A DNA stretch of 64,000 nucleotides from JANMGV01 sp037440405 (GTDB lineage: Bacteria > Planctomycetota > Planctomycetia > Pirellulales > Pirellulaceae): NCBI GenBank assembly GCA_037440405.1, contig JBBIUE010000019.1, positions 1 through 64,000 of the forward strand, read 5' to 3'. The translations under genes and the position numbers were made by a program. Below are positions 62,735 to 64,000 of the stretch, piece after piece (within the stretch, counting starts at the first letter, position 1; each line of letters starts with the position of its first letter). The notes below the pieces were generated by a model that was given only the letters and a program-made list of their open reading frames with translations, made no database searches and was not told the origin of the DNA.

Positions 62735-63517
62735 ATGAATGGCATTCCTTTATTGATGGCCGTTTTTATTGCAAGCCTCATTGGTTCGCTCCATTGTGCA
62801 GGGATGTGTGGTCCTCTGGTGATGCTTTCCGTATCAAGTGGCCGAACGGGACGTCCAATCATTCCCATACTCAGTTACCACGCTGGTCGACTACTCGCGT
62901 ATGGATTCCTAGGGATCTTGGCAGGTTCGATCGGGATGGGAATCCATGATCTAGGTTTTCTTGCCGGGATGCAGCGCGCAGCAGCGCGCATCGCTGGTGG
63001 AGCGATGGTGGTAAGCGGGGCTCTCGCCATCCTCCATCTCTCGACTGGTCGAACTCACCAATTGTGGTTACCCAAATTTGGCCACCGCGTTCTGCGCGGG
63101 GTTAGTGCATTCGCACGTCGTCAATCCTCTGGAAAAAAATCCTTTCTCCTCGGCATACTGACCGCCTGTTTGCCGTGCGGATGGCTCTATGCATTCGTGC
63201 TAGCAGCGGTTGCGACTGCCTCACCGATTTGGGGTGCTGGAACGATGATCGCTTTCGCCCTAGGAGGCGTACCAGCACTGAGCATCATCGGCTTGAGCGG
63301 TGCAAAACTGCAATCATCGCTCGTTCGGTTTTCACCAATAATCGTAGCCTTGTTGGTGCTGGTGACCGGACTGAACTTCCTCTTGTTTCGGTCAGGTGGG
63401 CACGTCCATACTCAGGAACATTCCGTTCATCTCGCGTCCGTCCATGGAAAGCTCCCCCCGGTCTCTGGTATCGGCGAATGCCTTCCTGAAGAGGAGAGAG
63501 ACCAGGATCGCCCATGA
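62735..63517 (+). CDS. TauE/SafE-type membrane protein, cbb3 assembly cluster
   Basis: A 260-residue polytopic membrane protein of the sulfite exporter TauE/SafE (UreH/DsbD-like) type. Two cysteine motifs in the membrane, SLHCAGMCGPLVML and TACLPCGWLYAFVL, are typical of the copy found next to cbb3 genes. A conserved LSYHAGRLLAYGFLG follows the first. The C-terminus is His-rich (GGHVHTQEHSVH), which suggests metal binding. A role in copper handling or thiol exchange for oxidase assembly is inferred from the neighbours. Its stop overlaps the start of ccoI in ATGA. Confidence 0.88.
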   Translation: MNGIPLLMAVFIASLIGSLHCAGMCGPLVMLSVSSGRTGRPIIPILSYHAGRLLAYGFLGILAGSIGMGIHDLGFLAGMQRAAARIAGGAMVVSGALAILHLSTGRTHQLWLPKFGHRVLRGVSAFARRQSSGKKSFLLGILTACLPCGWLYAFVLAAVATASPIWGAGTMIAFALGGVPALSIIGLSGAKLQSSLVRFSPIIVALLVLVTGLNFLLFRSGGHVHTQEHSVHLASVHGKLPPVSGIGECLPEEERDQDRP

Positions 63518-64000
63518 CGACGCAGAACATAGACAGTGCAGATCCAGCGGCCGACAAGTTGCCGACGCTTCATTCGCCAACCAATGAATCGGATTCGAAA
63601 TTCGAATCCGACGTTCGATCGACCGATCATTGCCGACACTGTGGACAGACAAGCGGAGTCGATGAAACTGGATTTTGCTGCTCTGGATGTGAGTTGGCCT
63701 ACAAAATCATTCGCAGCCAAGGATTAGATGAGTTTTATAGCATCCGTGAAAACGCTCAAACCGGACCAGCTAATGCGATTCCCAACGTGGAGGATGTGGA
63801 CGCCTATGTCGAATACGATTCGCCGAAGTTCTGGCAAGAAAATGTGCGTCCCATCGCCGGAGGCTTAGTGACGTCGCAATTACGGCTCAAAGGAATCCAC
63901 TGCGCCGCGTGCATCTGGTTACTCGAGCGATTGCCGCGAATCGTCCCCGGAGTCATCGAGGCTCGCGTTAATTTGCCGAAAGCGACGATCGAACTGACCT
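63514..64000 (+). CDS. ccoI: Copper-type P1B ATPase CcoI, N-terminal part
   Basis: The first 162 residues of a heavy-metal P-type ATPase, cut by the window edge. A zinc-ribbon-like DUF2318-type segment shows CRHCGQ and GFCCSGCELAYKII. The heavy-metal-associated domain follows with GIHCAACIWLLERLPR, whose CAAC pair is the metal site. This N-terminal pair is specific for the CcoI/FixI copper exporter that supplies the cbb3 oxidase. It starts with ATG at 63514 overlapping the previous stop. The transmembrane and phosphorylation domains lie beyond 64000. Confidence 0.92.
   Translation, partial: MTTQNIDSADPAADKLPTLHSPTNESDSKFESDVRSTDHCRHCGQTSGVDETGFCCSGCELAYKIIRSQGLDEFYSIRENAQTGPANAIPNVEDVDAYVEYDSPKFWQENVRPIAGGLVTSQLRLKGIHCAACIWLLERLPRIVPGVIEARVNLPKATIELT

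Noticed and set aside
1..64000. CRISPR array, tRNA, rRNA or intact transposase
   Set aside because: I saw no regularly spaced repeats, no T-loop type sequence with a matching acceptor stem, no rRNA-like stretch and no transposase motif in the window.

Overview
The window is chromosomal DNA of a planctomycete, most likely a member of the Pirellulales. I infer this from gene families and domain combinations rather than from any marker RNA, since I found no rRNA or tRNA. The indicators are a secreted seven-EF-hand protein, an SHD1-domain protein, an F-type ATP synthase operon whose subunit a has a very long hydrophilic N-terminus, many secreted proteins of unknown function, a fused CcoN-CcoO cbb3 oxidase, and a TMTC-like membrane-TPR protein. 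Genes are well spaced, lie on both strands, and often start with a GGAG-type ribosome site.

Layout. 1-2800: a decayed DUF5131 gene, small palindromes and a ComM/YifB ATPase. 2800-8300: an LptF/LptG-type permease, a small conserved protein, a dicarboxylate-type symporter and the EF-hand protein. 8300-13600: dnaK behind a textbook sigma-54 promoter, an unknown exported protein, a DUF2760 protein and a small protein. 13600-18100: an acetyltransferase, a HEAT/TPR protein, a protein with two secretin-N-like (STN) regions and an exported amidohydrolase. 18863-27097: the complete ATP synthase operon (two AtpI/AtpZ-like genes, then a, c, b, delta, alpha, gamma, beta, epsilon). 27500-36100: a PQQ-propeller protein, a PhoR-like kinase, the TMTC-like protein, a short-chain dehydrogenase and two unknown proteins.

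36489-41456: a cysteine-rich exported protein with a clear terminator, then a complete ribose-type ABC importer. 41706-48007: an FHA protein, a DksA-type zinc protein, an HtrA protease, a DUF3253 protein and a GT-C-like membrane protein. 48249-49576: assimilatory (P)APS reductase with an Rrf2 regulator. 50365-57311: a lysine-rich small protein, a heme-binding-type histidine kinase abutting RNase HI, the SHD1 protein, then a site-2 protease/FmdB/peptide deformylase cluster. 57557-64000: a cbb3 oxidase and assembly operon (ccoNO-ccoQ-ccoP-ccoG-fixH-TauE/SafE-ccoI), cut by the window edge.

The two energy operons fit together: the cbb3 oxidase makes proton motive force that the ATP synthase uses. 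The main non-coding features are two families of roughly 120-130 bp intergenic repeats with inverted ends, each present twice far apart, and the sigma-54 promoter of dnaK. I did not find a CRISPR array, an intact transposase, a prophage, or a convincing new defence or biosynthetic system. The most original material is the repeat families, the modified F0 subunits, the heme-sensor kinase and the SHD1 protein.
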